A DNA stretch of 64,000 bases, from NCBI GenBank assembly GCA_945874225.1, contig CAMCFT010000007.1, positions 62,001 through 126,000 on the forward strand. Reading direction: 5' to 3'. The translations under genes and the position numbers were made by a program. Under the pieces are notes generated by a model. It worked only from the letters and a program-made list of their open reading frames with translations, was not told where the DNA came from and made no database searches. This document shows positions 16,112 to 26,334 of this stretch, piece after piece (the first letter of the stretch is position 1; every line of letters begins with the position of its first letter). The stretch is from Flavobacterium psychrophilum (GTDB lineage Bacteria > Bacteroidota > Bacteroidia > Flavobacteriales > Flavobacteriaceae).

Positions 16112-16963
16112 TTATAAAATTTCAATACTAAAATTTGATTTAAAAGTTTCGTTTTTTTCCAAAAGCTGAATTCCTTCTTTTTTAGAAATAGTATCATATT
16201 CTTCTAATGTATCCGAATATCCAAACCAAGGTTCAATACATAAAAAAGGTCCGTTTTTAACAGTCCAAATCCCTAAATTTGGAAAATCGGTAAAATTTAC
16301 TTTCAATAATGGAACAGTATTTTGTATGATAGTTATCGATTTAGATTTTAATGTTTTAAGGACTAATGCGTCATTTTCAAAAAGTAGATAATTTAAACCA
16401 AGTTGCCGATTATCCAAAGGAATCTCATTTGTACTGTTTGAAATTAAGCCATCCTCAAGAAGATGATATTTTAGAATTTCCTGTTGTTGAAATTCAAGGC
16501 TATAATTTTCAAAATTTCCGGTCAAAGCAAATGCAGGATGTGCTCCAATAGAAAACGGCATTATGGAATCATTTTTATTAATGACTTTGTAATCAATGTT
16601 CAATTTATTTTCGACTAATGAATAACAAACCAGTAATTCAAAATCAAAAGGATAAGCTTTTCTTGTTTCTACTGATGAAATTAAAGAAAATGTCGCGCTT
16701 TTCTCTGTTTTTTCAATCAATTCAAATTCCATTTCTCTAGCAAAACCGTGTCTTGGTAGATGATATTCGATTCTGTTATGAAAATATGAATTGTTCTTTA
16801 ATGTGCCAACAATTGGAAACAAAATAGGAGAATGTTTCCCCCAAAATTCAGGATTTCCTTCCCAAATGTATTCTTTATTCTTGCTGTTTTTTAAAGAAAA
16901 TAATTCAGCACCAAAGTGATTTATTTGAGCTGTTAAATTTGAATTTGAAATTGTTGTAGTCAA
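16112..16963 (-). CDS. Aldose 1-epimerase family protein
   Basis: 283 residues. The family features are GAELFSLKN, PILFPIVGTLKNN, LPRHGFAREMEFEL with the catalytic His, FSIGAHPAFAL with the second His, and FLCIEPWFGYSD with the catalytic Glu. It is of the shorter LacX-like branch rather than classical GalM. It should interconvert the anomers of a free or phosphorylated sugar in the cytoplasm; the true substrate is not known. It is followed after 3 nt by the acetyltransferase gene. Confidence 0.87.
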   Translation of the reverse strand: MTTTISNSNLTAQINHFGAELFSLKNSKNKEYIWEGNPEFWGKHSPILFPIVGTLKNNSYFHNRIEYHLPRHGFAREMEFELIEKTEKSATFSLISSVETRKAYPFDFELLVCYSLVENKLNIDYKVINKNDSIMPFSIGAHPAFALTGNFENYSLEFQQQEILKYHLLEDGLISNSTNEIPLDNRQLGLNYLLFENDALVLKTLKSKSITIIQNTVPLLKVNFTDFPNLGIWTVKNGPFLCIEPWFGYSDTLEEYDTISKKEGIQLLEKNETFKSNFSIEIL

Positions 16964-17136
16964 AAGAGTTGTTAGTTATGTTATAATAATCTTGATGTTG
17001 TAAATATATTTCATAAATTTAGATTAGGACAATAAAATAATGCTAATTGTAAAATTGATAAAGTTTTGTCAAAACTTTGTATTTAATTTAAGTGTTATGT
17101 TTATTTTTCATTAATTTGCTTTAGAAAATTTATATA

Positions 17137-19404
17137 ATGAAAAAAAATCGTTTAAAAGTCCTATTGCAGTTGACTTTATTATTAGTGATTTCATCTTTAT
17201 GGTCACAACAAACTCCAGCTTCTTCAACATTAAAACCAATTTCGAAGTATGATTATCACGATGCTTTTACATCTTTTTTTTATACAAAGGATGGAACAAA
17301 CACACGTTCTGCAAGCGGTCAGCCTGGTCCTGAATATTGGCAAAACAGAGCAGATTATCAATTAACTGCAAAATTAAATGAAGCAAACAATGAAATTTCA
17401 GGAATTGGAATTATAACTTATACAAACAATAGCCCGGATAAAATGAACTTCTTATGGATGAATTTGGATCAAAATTTATTCAAATCAGATTCTCGTGGTA
17501 ACGCCGTTATTCCGATAGCTGGAAGTAGAAACGGAGCTCAGGGTCAAATTTTTGATGGAGGTTTTAAGATAAAATCGGTAAAAATTGTTTCTATATCCAA
17601 TGGGAAATCTATCGAAAAAGACGTTAAATATTTAATTACTGATACCAGAATGCAGGTTTTTCTTCCCCAAGAATTGAAGTCTAAAGGTGGAAATGTAAAA
17701 ATAAAAATTGATTTTTCTTTCATTTCTCCAGATGAAGGTTCAGATAGGATGGGAGTATTGGAAACTAAAAACGGTAAAATATTTACAATTGCCCAGTGGT
17801 ATCCCAGAATGTGCGTTTATGATGACTTAAGAGGATGGAATACCAACCCGTATTTAGGAGCATCTGAGTTTTATTTGGAATATGGTGATTTTGATGTCAG
17901 CATTACTGCGCCTTCCAATCATTTTGTGGTTTGTTCAGGAGAATTGGTAAATTCATCTGCAGTATATTCTGCCGATCAACAAAAGCGTTTTGTCCAAGCT
18001 TCACAAAGTGATAAAACAGTTATTATTCGTTCTGGAGATGAAGTCTTGGCTACAGCCAATGCCATTGCAAAATCTAATAAAACTTGGCGTTTTAAAATGA
18101 AAAATTCACGAGATGTTTCTTGGGCATCTTCAGCTGCATTTATTATTGATGCGGCAAGAATTAATTTACCTAGCGGAAAAAAATCGATGGCGATTTCTGC
18201 ATATCCAATTGAAAGTGATGGTAATGAAGCCTGGGGACGTTCAACAGAATATACAAAAGCATCCATCGAAAACTATTCAAAGAGGTGGTTTGAATATCCT
18301 TATCCAGCAGCAACAAATGTAGCCGGAATCGTTGGAGGAATGGAATATCCCGGGATTGTTTTTTGTGATTATAAGGATAAAAAAGAGAGTTTGTGGGGAG
18401 TTACGGATCACGAATTTGGACATATTTGGTTTCCAATGATAGTGGGTTCAAACGAACGTTTATTTGGTTGGATGGACGAAGGCTTTAATACTTTTATCAA
18501 TTCATTAAGTTCAGTTGATTTCAATAAAGGGGAGTACAAGGAGGTTGTTTCTGATTTGCATAAAGATTCTGAAAGGTATACCAATTCAAATTTAGAGACG
18601 GTGATGAGTTCTCCGGATATTATGAAGGAAGCAAATATTGGTACTTTATGTTATTCAAAACCAGGTGCCGGATTAGTAATTTTGCGTGAACAGATTTTAG
18701 GGCCAGAACGTTTTGATTTAGCTTTTCGCACCTATGTTGAGCGTTGGGCATTCAAACATCCAGCACCGGATGACTTTTTTAGAACTATCGAAAATGTTTC
18801 TGGAGAAGATTTAAGTTGGTTTTGGAGAGGCTGGTTTGTAAATAATTGGCGTTTAGATCAAGGTATTAATTCTATAAAATATGTCGATAATAATCCAAAA
18901 TCAGGTGTTTACATCACAATTGAAAACTTCGAAAAAATGGTGATGCCGGTAACATTGGATATAAAAACAAAAAGCGGAAAAGTTAGCCGTATCAAATTAC
19001 CGGTAGAAATATGGCAGAAAAACAAGGATTGGACTTTTAAACATAATTCCACCGAAGAAATTGAAAGTATTATTGTCGATCCAGACCACGTATTTCCAGA
19101 CAGTAACGAAAGTAACAATAGTTGGACTTCAGCAACGGGAATCATTGAAAAAGACATAAACCTAGATGGTTATATTGGAACTTTCTCCAATAGGAATGCT
19201 CCAATAAAAATAGTTTTTTCAAAAAAACGTGGAGTCATCAATGTTGAAATAACAGATTATCCAAAATTCCCTGTAGATTTTATAGGCAATAACATTTTAC
19301 AATCTAATGAAGCTGGACTTAAATTTGAATTTAATGAAAGCAAGACTGGATTTAATATGGTTTTGGATGACGGTCAAAAAATTCCTTTTACCCGAGAAAA
19401 ATAA
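17137..19404 (+). CDS. M1 family metallopeptidase (aminopeptidase N-like), secreted
   Basis: 755 residues with a signal peptide (residues 1-23, ending SLWSQ). The zinc site is H425EFGH429 with Glu448 in WMDEGFNTF, the correct HExxH-x18-E spacing of gluzincins. [14 protein letters not shown] just before it takes the place of the GAMEN exopeptidase motif. The N-terminal beta domain and a C-terminal extension of about 170 residues follow the pattern of Bacteroidota M1 enzymes. It should cleave N-terminal amino acids from peptides in the periplasm or at the surface. It is a single-gene unit with a strong terminator after it. Confidence 0.92.
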   Translation: MKKNRLKVLLQLTLLLVISSLWSQQTPASSTLKPISKYDYHDAFTSFFYTKDGTNTRSASGQPGPEYWQNRADYQLTAKLNEANNEISGIGIITYTNNSPDKMNFLWMNLDQNLFKSDSRGNAVIPIAGSRNGAQGQIFDGGFKIKSVKIVSISNGKSIEKDVKYLITDTRMQVFLPQELKSKGGNVKIKIDFSFISPDEGSDRMGVLETKNGKIFTIAQWYPRMCVYDDLRGWNTNPYLGASEFYLEYGDFDVSITAPSNHFVVCSGELVNSSAVYSADQQKRFVQASQSDKTVIIRSGDEVLATANAIAKSNKTWRFKMKNSRDVSWASSAAFIIDAARINLPSGKKSMAISAYPIESDGNEAWGRSTEYTKASIENYSKRWFEYPYPAATNVAGIVGGMEYPGIVFCDYKDKKESLWGVTDHEFGHIWFPMIVGSNERLFGWMDEGFNTFINSLSSVDFNKGEYKEVVSDLHKDSERYTNSNLETVMSSPDIMKEANIGTLCYSKPGAGLVILREQILGPERFDLAFRTYVERWAFKHPAPDDFFRTIENVSGEDLSWFWRGWFVNNWRLDQGINSIKYVDNNPKSGVYITIENFEKMVMPVTLDIKTKSGKVSRIKLPVEIWQKNKDWTFKHNSTEEIESIIVDPDHVFPDSNESNNSWTSATGIIEKDINLDGYIGTFSNRNAPIKIVFSKKRGVINVEITDYPKFPVDFIGNNILQSNEAGLKFEFNESKTGFNMVLDDGQKIPFTREK

Positions 19405-19421
19405 TTTTAAGTTTGCTTTAC

Positions 19422-19454
19422 AAAAAAAAACACCAATTTAGTTGGTGTTTTTTT
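19422..19454. terminator. Bidirectional terminator between the M1 peptidase and aguA
   Basis: An A run, then CACCAA (19431-19436), a 5-nt loop, TTGGTG (19442-19447) and a run of T. Because both sides carry the A/T runs, it can stop transcription from both convergent genes. Confidence 0.85.
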
Positions 19455-19483
19455 ATGGTAAAAAGGCAACTTTAAATCTAACT

Positions 19484-20524
19484 TTATTCTGGAATTTGTT
19501 GACTTAAACAATGCAATGTGCCGAAACCCCAAATTAAATCTATCGCACTAATCCCGATTATTTCTCTATCAGGAAAACAATCGGCGATTATGTTTAAAGC
19601 TATTCTGTCAATGGCATCGTTAAAAGTTGGAACCAATACACATTTATTTAAAATTAAAAAATTAGCATAACTGGCTGGCAATCGAACACCATCAAAATCG
19701 ATCCGTTTCGGCATTGGCAATTCCACTACATTTGGAGATTTGCCGTTTTCTAATTTGGCGTTTTGTAAACGTTTTAAGTTGTCCTGCAATGGTTTGTAAT
19801 TTTTATCCTTTGGATCAGATTCTACAATAGTTATGATAGTATCTTCATTTACAAATCGACATAAATCGTCAATATGTCCGTGAGTATCATCGCCTTCAAT
19901 TCCATCGCCTAGCCAAATCACGTTTGTAATTCCAAGATATTCCTTGAAAACAGCTTCATAATCGGCTTTGGTAAAATTCGGATTTCTAACTTGGATTGTT
20001 GGATGCAACAAACATTCTTCTGATGTTAATAAAGTGCCGCATCCATTGCTGTCTATTGCTCCGCCTTCTATAATTACTGGTTTTCCGTTGTATAAAACTT
20101 GAGTAATTGGAATATTTAGAAATTCACCTACTTTCGCAGGAACGTGTTTGTCTAAATTGATGTTTTTATATTTTGCCCAGCCATTAAAATTGAAATTTAA
20201 GGCTTCTCGTTTGTTTCCGTTTTTAACGATAATTGGACCCGAATCTCGCATCCAGCTTCGGTTGGTTTTATGAATTAGGAAAGAAACGTTTGTCATTTGA
20301 ACAGCAGCTGTTTCCAGCATATTAATGACTTTTTCCTTAAGTTTTTCATCAGCGACAATCAAAAAAACGTGTTCGTATGTGGCAACTTTTTTGATGAATT
20401 CAACAAAAGCCCATTGTATCGCTTCGTATTTTCCGGGCCAATCTTTACCATTATGTGGAAAACACAATAAAAGACCTTGTTGCTTTTCCCATTCGGAGGG
20501 AAACCTTCTTGTGCTTGTACTCAT
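19484..20524 (-). CDS. aguA: Agmatine deiminase
   Basis: 346 residues. The enzyme converts agmatine to N-carbamoylputrescine plus ammonia. It has the PPAD-fold segments WMRDSGPIIV, EGGAIDSNG, WLGDGIEGDDTHGHIDD, and the catalytic Cys339 in LHCLSQQIPE near the C-terminus. It comes 2 nt after aguB in the same operon, which together gives putrescine from agmatine. Length is normal for the bacterial enzyme. Its partner gene and the intact catalytic residues make this call secure. Confidence 0.95.
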   Translation of the reverse strand: MSTSTRRFPSEWEKQQGLLLCFPHNGKDWPGKYEAIQWAFVEFIKKVATYEHVFLIVADEKLKEKVINMLETAAVQMTNVSFLIHKTNRSWMRDSGPIIVKNGNKREALNFNFNGWAKYKNINLDKHVPAKVGEFLNIPITQVLYNGKPVIIEGGAIDSNGCGTLLTSEECLLHPTIQVRNPNFTKADYEAVFKEYLGITNVIWLGDGIEGDDTHGHIDDLCRFVNEDTIITIVESDPKDKNYKPLQDNLKRLQNAKLENGKSPNVVELPMPKRIDFDGVRLPASYANFLILNKCVLVPTFNDAIDRIALNIIADCFPDREIIGISAIDLIWGFGTLHCLSQQIPE

Positions 20525-20526
20525 AA

Positions 20527-21414
20527 TTAGTCGATTGCTCTTTTTGTAATGTCGCCAAAAGCATCAATTCTTCTGTCTCTAAAAAATGGCCAATTCTGAC
20601 GTACATTTTCCTGTGTATCCAAATCGACTTCGGCAATCAAGATTTCCTCTTTATCGTGTGAGGCTTGCGCCAAAATTTCACCTTGTGGTCCTGCAATAAA
20701 TGAAGAGCCCCAAAACTGGATTCCCGCAGTTCCTTCTATATATTGTTCTAGACCAATTCTATTTGCGGCTGCAACATAAACGCCATTGGCAACAGCGTGA
20801 CCTTTCATCACGTTCATCCAAGCACCGTGTTGATTTTCGCCATATTGTTCTTTCTCTAATGGATGCCAACCAATTGCTGTTGGATAAAATAAAACTTCCG
20901 CACCTTGTAAAGCCGTCAAACGAGCCGCTTCTGGAAACCATTGATCCCAACAAATCAACGTTCCAATTTTTCCTTTATTCGTCGGAAAAGCTTTGAAACC
21001 CAAATCACCAGGAGTGAAATAGAATTTTTCGTAAAAATGAGGATCGTCTGGAATGTGCATTTTGCGATACAATCCCGCTTCGGAACCATCGGTGTCGATA
21101 ATATAAGCGCTGTTATGGTAAATTCCTGCCATTCTTTTTTCGAAGAAAGGAACAATGATAACAATTCCCAATTCTTTTGCCAAAGCACTAAAAGCAACAA
21201 ACGAAGTGCTGTATAATGGTTCTGCCAAGGCAAAATTATCTACATCTTCACTTTGACAAAAATAGTGACTGCTGTATAATTCAGGTAACGAAATGACTTC
21301 TGCACCTTGACTGGCGGCATCTCGAACCCAAGATAAACATTTTTTCAGGTTATTTTCGGCAACATCATTAAGATTCAATTGAATAACCGCTATTTTGTAT
21401 TTATTCTTTGGCAT
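20527..21414 (-). CDS. aguB: N-carbamoylputrescine amidase
   Basis: 295 residues of the nitrilase superfamily. The catalytic triad is visible: Glu in SLPELYSS, Lys in LYRKMHIPDD and Cys in LICWDQWFPE. It hydrolyses N-carbamoylputrescine to putrescine, CO2 and ammonia, completing the agmatine route. It is the first gene of the operon aguB-aguA, with a clear promoter 20 bp upstream of its ATG. Putrescine and derived polyamines are abundant in flavobacteria. Confidence 0.95.
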   Translation of the reverse strand: MPKNKYKIAVIQLNLNDVAENNLKKCLSWVRDAASQGAEVISLPELYSSHYFCQSEDVDNFALAEPLYSTSFVAFSALAKELGIVIIVPFFEKRMAGIYHNSAYIIDTDGSEAGLYRKMHIPDDPHFYEKFYFTPGDLGFKAFPTNKGKIGTLICWDQWFPEAARLTALQGAEVLFYPTAIGWHPLEKEQYGENQHGAWMNVMKGHAVANGVYVAAANRIGLEQYIEGTAGIQFWGSSFIAGPQGEILAQASHDKEEILIAEVDLDTQENVRQNWPFFRDRRIDAFGDITKRAID

Positions 21415-21433
21415 AAGGCAAAAATTTAGAGTG

Positions 21434-21464
21434 CAAAAATAGCTATTTTTAGTCTTTATTCAAA
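21434..21464 (-). promoter_or_regulatory. Promoter for aguBA (TTTG-N19-TATTTTTG)
   Basis: On the minus strand TTTG (21464-21461) and TATTTTTG (21441-21434) are 19 bp apart, an exact match to the Bacteroidota consensus. Transcription should start near 21427, giving a leader of about a dozen nt before the ATG at 21414. Confidence 0.72.
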
Positions 21465-21596
21465 GACTTCTATTTGCGAAATCCTATCTAGTAATTGGCA
21501 CAAGTTTTCCGTATTCTCAACACAATCTATCTGAATATGTTTTAGTTGTATCTTTTTTATAAATTTTGAACATCTATAACCAGCATTTATTGGAAT
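21456..21596 (-). pseudogene. Possible gene remnant upstream of aguB
   Basis: The minus strand between the DUF808 stop and the aguB promoter is open for about 46 codons and reads IPINAGYRCSKFIKK then IQLKHIQIDCVENTEN and so on to a stop at 21456. It looks more protein-like than random AT-rich sequence but has no ATG and no family I recognise. It may be the C-terminal end of a lost gene, or chance. Confidence 0.3.
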
Positions 21597-21597
21597 A

Positions 21598-22467
21598 TTA
21601 CTTTTTTCCAAATATCTTTTTGAAAAGATTTACCATTCCCAAAACCAGCAGTCCAATGATAAGTCCAAAACAAAATTCTTTTACAATGGAAGGCAATTGA
21701 GGAAATAAATGATGCAGAAAATCAATGTTATGCACAAAGATGCCGCCAGCTACAAGAATCAATGCGATTGTACCAATAACAGCTAAACTTTTGATTACCT
21801 TGGGCAAGGCTTGAACCAATATATTTCCTATTGTTTTTGATACACTACGTTCTTTGGTACTCAATGCAATAAGTTTAAAACCCAGTTCGTCCATTCGTAC
21901 AATCAGAGCCACAATGCCATAAACGCCAACGGTTGCCAGTATTGCAATTATGGAAACTACGGTAATTTGTGAGGTGATGGGTTTTCCAATTACGGTTCCT
22001 AGAGCAATGATTACAATTTCTACTGACAGAATAAAATCGGTTACTATGGCTGATTTTATTTTGCCTTTTTCGAGAGCTAAAATTTCTGCTTCTGTAAAAT
22101 CTTGTACGATAATATCAATTGCGATATGTTTGTGGGGAAAGAAGTATTCATATATTTTTTCGGCACCTTCGTAAGCTAAATAAAGTCCGCCAAGCACTAA
22201 GATTATTATAATAGCCACAGGAAAAAATGCACTCAACAGGAAGGCTATTGGTAAAATAATTAATTTATTGATAAAAGAACCTTTTGCAATAGCCCATAAA
22301 ACGGGTATTTCTCTTGAAGATATAAATCCAGATGCTTTTTCGGCATTGACAGCCAAATCATCACCCAAAATACCAGCCGTTTTTTTGGCTGCAATTTTAC
22401 TCATTACCGCAACATCATCCATAATTGCTGCGATATCATCTAATAGTGCGAAAAAACCTGATGCCAT
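21598..22467 (-). CDS. DUF808 family membrane protein (YedI-like)
   Basis: 289 residues. The N-terminus ASGFFALLDDIAAIMDDVAV then KKTAGILGDDLAVNAEKASG is the DUF808 signature. Hydrophobic segments lie at about 70-92, 152-170, 178-198, 228-250 and 262-282, so it sits in the inner membrane. The family is widespread and its transport or structural role has not been established. It is a single gene, intact, with about 185 bp before the next minus-strand gene upstream. Confidence 0.9.
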   Translation of the reverse strand: MASGFFALLDDIAAIMDDVAVMSKIAAKKTAGILGDDLAVNAEKASGFISSREIPVLWAIAKGSFINKLIILPIAFLLSAFFPVAIIIILVLGGLYLAYEGAEKIYEYFFPHKHIAIDIIVQDFTEAEILALEKGKIKSAIVTDFILSVEIVIIALGTVIGKPITSQITVVSIIAILATVGVYGIVALIVRMDELGFKLIALSTKERSVSKTIGNILVQALPKVIKSLAVIGTIALILVAGGIFVHNIDFLHHLFPQLPSIVKEFCFGLIIGLLVLGMVNLFKKIFGKK

Positions 22468-22653
22468 TGTAATTTGTTTTAGTAACTGGGTTGATTTTAG
22501 TATCGTTTTACCAAATCTTGGCCAACGAATTTTGATTTTTTATTTGTGCGAATCTAATACTTTTTTGGGGTACTTAATTTATAAAATTAATATATAATTA
22601 CTAAATTTTTGGACTAGGACTGTTGGTAAAAATTTTCCTTTTTAAAAATACCT

Positions 22654-23253
22654 TTAAATAGTTTCAATTACATTTTCTAGTAATCTTCTTGATTTTGGTG
22701 TCACTTCAATTCGGTTCGAATCTTCTTCCGAAGCGTAACCTACGGCCATTGCAAATAACGGTTTGTAAGCTGCCATATTAAGAATGGCTTTGTATTTATC
22801 CGATTCTATACCTTCCATCGCAGTCGAATCCAACCCTAATGCAGCACTGGCCGTCAAGCCTACTCCCAAAGCGATATACACTTGTTTGGATAGCCATATT
22901 TTCAAATCGGCTTCAGGCATAATGGCTTTAATTTGGTTGTACCAATTCCTTCTGGCTTCCCCTAATTCGTTATCTACCACTTTCTGGAAAGCATCTAAAT
23001 CATCCGCTACACTAAATACAATCAATAGTTGCGCTTGATTTATTTTTTCTCCATTGTGCATCGAAACGGAAGCTAATTTTGCTTTAATTTCCTGGTTTTG
23101 TACGAAGGTAAATTTCCAAGGTTGAATATTTATCGAAGATGGAGTGAGGCGTAATATCTCTTTCAAATCTTCAATTTTTTCTTGTGGTATGGCTTTGTCA
23201 GCGTTATATTTCTTTGCTGTGTATCTTTTTTGTATTAAATCTAAAATGTTCAT
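22654..23253 (-). CDS. Nitroreductase family NAD(P)H-dependent oxidoreductase (NfsB-like)
   Basis: 199 residues. RYTAKKYNADKAIP, LTPSSINIQPWKFTFVQN and the C-terminal GYASEEDSN resemble the FMN-binding segments of NfsB-type enzymes, which reduce nitroaromatics, quinones or flavin using NAD(P)H as a dimer. Length is slightly short compared with E. coli NfsB (217) but the core is complete. A CAAATATA (TATATTTG on the coding strand) at 23282-23289 may be its -7 box, though no good -33 box is placed. The natural substrate is unknown. Confidence 0.88.
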   Translation of the reverse strand: MNILDLIQKRYTAKKYNADKAIPQEKIEDLKEILRLTPSSINIQPWKFTFVQNQEIKAKLASVSMHNGEKINQAQLLIVFSVADDLDAFQKVVDNELGEARRNWYNQIKAIMPEADLKIWLSKQVYIALGVGLTASAALGLDSTAMEGIESDKYKAILNMAAYKPLFAMAVGYASEEDSNRIEVTPKSRRLLENVIETI

Positions 23254-23423
23254 AGTTGTATTTTTTTAAATGTTTTTTAGCCAAATATAGATGCAAAGTT
23301 AAGCTAATAATAGCCTTTAGATTTGCATATAATTGGGCACGAAGTAGGAGGCTTAGCACAGCAAGTGTGAAATGCAGTTTACAGTTGTAATGAAATGGTT
23401 CTGAAAAACTATAGTTGAGTTCT

Positions 23424-23457
23424 AAAAAAAGAAACACCAATCTCTCGACTGGTGTTT
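23424..23457 (-). terminator. Intrinsic terminator of clpB
   Basis: On the minus strand AAACACCA and TGGTGTTT pair around a 10-nt loop and are followed by CTTTTTTT. It lies about 100 bp beyond the clpB stop, with a repeat inserted between stop and terminator. Confidence 0.8.
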
Positions 23458-23467
23458 GCTGTTATTT

Positions 23468-23555
23468 GTCATTGCGAGCGATAGCGTGGCAATCTCACTA
23501 AGTTGCTCAACTTGTCTGCTCTTGTTAGTGTGATTGCTTCGTTCCTCGCAATGAC
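23468..23555. repeat. GTCATTGCGAG...CTCGCAATGAC imperfect palindrome
   Basis: The left arm GTCATTGCGAGCGATAGCG continues to GGCAATCTCACTAA; the right arm is TTAGTGTGATTGCTTC then GTTCCTCGCAATGAC. This is a known type of dispersed palindrome in Bacteroidota and other phyla. A half copy lies at 58248-58273. Confidence 0.85.
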
Positions 23556-23557
23556 TA

Positions 23558-26164
23558 TTAATGAACCAATTCATTCTGATTTCTAAAAACTAATTTTCCG
23601 TCAAAGGCATCAATCAAAACGATGCTATCGGTAGTAATTGTTCCTGCCAAAATCTCTTTTGATAATTGGTTCAAAACATCTCTTTGTATCACTCGTTTTA
23701 CGGGTCTGGCACCAAATTGCGGATCATAACCTTTCTCTGATAAATAAGTAATGGCTTCTGGAGTAGCATCAAGAGTAATGCCTTGAAGAGCCAACATTTT
23801 TTTGACACTTTTCAGTTGCAAGCCTACGATTTGGGCAATATTAGCGTTGGTCAATGGTGTAAACATCACGATTTCATCAATACGATTGATAAATTCCGGG
23901 CGAACGGTTTGTTTCAATAAACCCAAAACTTCCACTTTTGCGGCTTCGGTGGTGGCTTCGATGCTTCCTTTGAGATTGTCGAATTTATCCTGAATTATCT
24001 GGCTTCCCATATTCGAAGTCATAATGATAATCGTGTTTTTGAAATCGGCCAATCTTCCTTTATTGTCTGTCAATCGTCCTTCGTCCAAAACCTGTAACAA
24101 GATATTGAAAGTATCGGGATGCGCTTTTTCGATTTCGTCCAACAGAATTACAGAATACGGTTTTCTTCGCACGGCTTCGGTCAATTGTCCGCCTTCGTCA
24201 TAACCCACATATCCTGGAGGTGCTCCAACCAAGCGGCTCACGCTGTGGCGTTCTTGGTATTCACTCATATCAATTCGGGTCATTGCGTTTTCATCGTCGA
24301 ATAAATATTCGGCCAAGGCTTTCGCTAATTCGGTTTTTCCAACACCAGTTGTTCCCAAGAAAAGGAAGGTTCCCACCGGTTTTTTCATATCCTGTAATCC
24401 GGCACGACTTCTACGAACGGCGTCGCTTACGGCTTCGATAGCTTCTTCCTGACCTACAACGCGTTTGTGCAATTCGTCTTCCAGTTTCAAGAGTTTTTCT
24501 CTTTCTCCCTGTAGCATTTTCATTACCGGAATTCCAGTCCATTTGGCCACGACTTCGGCGATATCTTCACGGGTCACTTCTTCTTTTATCAAGGAAGTTC
24601 CTCCTTTTTGATCTTCGGCCAATTGTTTTTGGAAAACTTCCAATCGTTCTTGGGCTTCTTTGATTTTTCCATAACGAATTTCGGCTACTTTTCCGTAATC
24701 ACCTTCACGTTCGGCTCGTTCGGCTTCATATTTAAAGTCTTCAATTTCGGTTTTTACGGCTTGGATATTATCGACTACATCTTTCTCTGATTTCCATTTG
24801 GTATAAACTTCGTTTCGGTCGTCTTTCAGATTGGCCAAATCCATTCCTAGATTTTTAAGCTTGCTTTCGTCCTTCTCCCGTTTGATTGCTTCGATTTCGA
24901 TTTCCAATTGCATTATTTTTCGATCCAAAACGTCTAATTCTTCCGGTTTGGAATTGATTTCCATTCGGATTTTAGAAGCCGCTTCGTCCATTAAATCAAT
25001 GGCTTTGTCGGGCAAAAACCGATTGGTAATATAACGTTGCGATAATTCGACAGCCGCAATAATAGCGTCATCTTTTATCTGAACTTTATGATGGGTTTCG
25101 TATTTTTCCTTGATTCCACGAAGGATAGAAATGGCACTTTCGGTATCTGGTTCTTCAATCACTATTTTTTGGAAACGTCTTTCGAGCGCTTTGTCTTTTT
25201 CAAAATATTTTTGATATTCATCCAAAGTGGTAGCCCCAATAGCACGCAATTCGCCACGAGCCAAAGCTGGTTTCAGGATATTGGCCGCATCCATTGCGCC
25301 TTCGCCACCACCAGCGCCAACAAGGGTGTGGATTTCGTCTATGAAAAGAACGATATCACCTTCAGCAGCGGTAACTTCTTTCACGACTGATTTTAGACGT
25401 TCTTCAAATTCACCTTTGTATTTGGCTCCGGCAATCAAAGCACCCATGTCAAGTGAAAAGACGATTTTGTCTTTCAGGTTTTCGGGAACGTCGCCATCCA
25501 CAATTCGGTGTGCCAAACCTTCGGCAATAGCAGTTTTACCAACACCAGGTTCTCCCACAAGCATTGGATTATTTTTAGTTCTTCGCGTTAGAATCTGCAA
25601 AACCCGACGAATTTCTTCGTCACGACCAATCACTGGATCGAGTTTGCCGGACCGAGCTAATTCGTTAAGATTTTTGGCGTATTTATTTAAAGAGTTGTAT
25701 GTCTCCTCCGCAGAAGCCGAAGTAACTCTTTCGCCTTTTCTAAGTTCTTCAATGGCAGCCTTTAATCCTTTTTCGGTAACGCCTTGGTCTTTTAATATTT
25801 GGGCAACTTTACTTTTGGAACCAAAAATGGCCAAGATTAAATGTTCAATGGAAACAAATTCATCGTTCATTTTCTTGGCAATGATTTCCGATTCGTTGAG
25901 CGTTGTGTTTGCTGTTCTGGATAGCATAATTTCACCACCAGAAACTTTTGGAAAGCTTTGAATGGTACTGTCCAATATTTGTTCAAACAACGGAACATTT
26001 ACATTCAGTTTTTTCAAAATAAAAGGAGCCACATTTTCATCGACTTCAAAAATAGCCTTGAAAATATGTTCGTTTTCTATTTGTTGTTGTCCAAAACTCT
26101 GTGCCAACTGCTGTGAAAGCTGAATTGCTTCCTGCGATTTGATAGTAAATTTATTGATGTTCAT
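23558..26164 (-). CDS. clpB: ATP-dependent chaperone ClpB
   Basis: 868 residues, the standard ClpB length. The protein disaggregates proteins with DnaK. In order: N-domain (1-150), AAA-1 with Walker A GEPGVGKTAIAEG and Walker B VLFIDEIHTLVG, the coiled-coil M-domain (about 400-530, rich in Glu/Lys), and AAA-2 with GTTGVGKTELAKAL and VILLDEIEKAHPD, then a C-terminal domain ending in QFGARPVKRVIQRD. The pore loop KYKGEFEERL is present. It is transcribed alone from a candidate promoter at 26212-26241. No ClpP or ClpX is nearby. Confidence 0.97.
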   Translation of the reverse strand: MNINKFTIKSQEAIQLSQQLAQSFGQQQIENEHIFKAIFEVDENVAPFILKKLNVNVPLFEQILDSTIQSFPKVSGGEIMLSRTANTTLNESEIIAKKMNDEFVSIEHLILAIFGSKSKVAQILKDQGVTEKGLKAAIEELRKGERVTSASAEETYNSLNKYAKNLNELARSGKLDPVIGRDEEIRRVLQILTRRTKNNPMLVGEPGVGKTAIAEGLAHRIVDGDVPENLKDKIVFSLDMGALIAGAKYKGEFEERLKSVVKEVTAAEGDIVLFIDEIHTLVGAGGGEGAMDAANILKPALARGELRAIGATTLDEYQKYFEKDKALERRFQKIVIEEPDTESAISILRGIKEKYETHHKVQIKDDAIIAAVELSQRYITNRFLPDKAIDLMDEAASKIRMEINSKPEELDVLDRKIMQLEIEIEAIKREKDESKLKNLGMDLANLKDDRNEVYTKWKSEKDVVDNIQAVKTEIEDFKYEAERAEREGDYGKVAEIRYGKIKEAQERLEVFQKQLAEDQKGGTSLIKEEVTREDIAEVVAKWTGIPVMKMLQGEREKLLKLEDELHKRVVGQEEAIEAVSDAVRRSRAGLQDMKKPVGTFLFLGTTGVGKTELAKALAEYLFDDENAMTRIDMSEYQERHSVSRLVGAPPGYVGYDEGGQLTEAVRRKPYSVILLDEIEKAHPDTFNILLQVLDEGRLTDNKGRLADFKNTIIIMTSNMGSQIIQDKFDNLKGSIEATTEAAKVEVLGLLKQTVRPEFINRIDEIVMFTPLTNANIAQIVGLQLKSVKKMLALQGITLDATPEAITYLSEKGYDPQFGARPVKRVIQRDVLNQLSKEILAGTITTDSIVLIDAFDGKLVFRNQNELVH

Positions 26165-26211
26165 TTTACTTTTGATTTAAAGTTTAATGTGCAAATTATT
26201 GATGCTTGTGT

Positions 26212-26241
26212 CAATTATATAGTTGTTGTACCTTTGGCAAA
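26212..26241 (-). promoter_or_regulatory. Candidate promoter for clpB (TTTG-N18-TATAATTG)
   Basis: On the minus strand TTTG (26241-26238) and TATAATTG (26219-26212) are 18 bp apart; the -7 box has one mismatch to TAnnTTTG. On the plus strand TACCTTTG at 26229-26236 overlaps it and could be the -7 box of the divergent ytxJ gene. Confidence 0.5.
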
Positions 26242-26334
26242 TAATCGTCAAATGTTATTCCAACACTAAAGTTACGACAAAATGACTGAATATAAGGTTT
26301 TTACTAACGACAAATTGACTTAAAGAAAGATAAA

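Noticed and set aside
25227..25961. Long plus-strand frame of 244 codons opposite clpB
   Set aside because: It is the mirror of conserved ClpB codons and is rich in Ser, Arg and Pro as expected for an antisense shadow.
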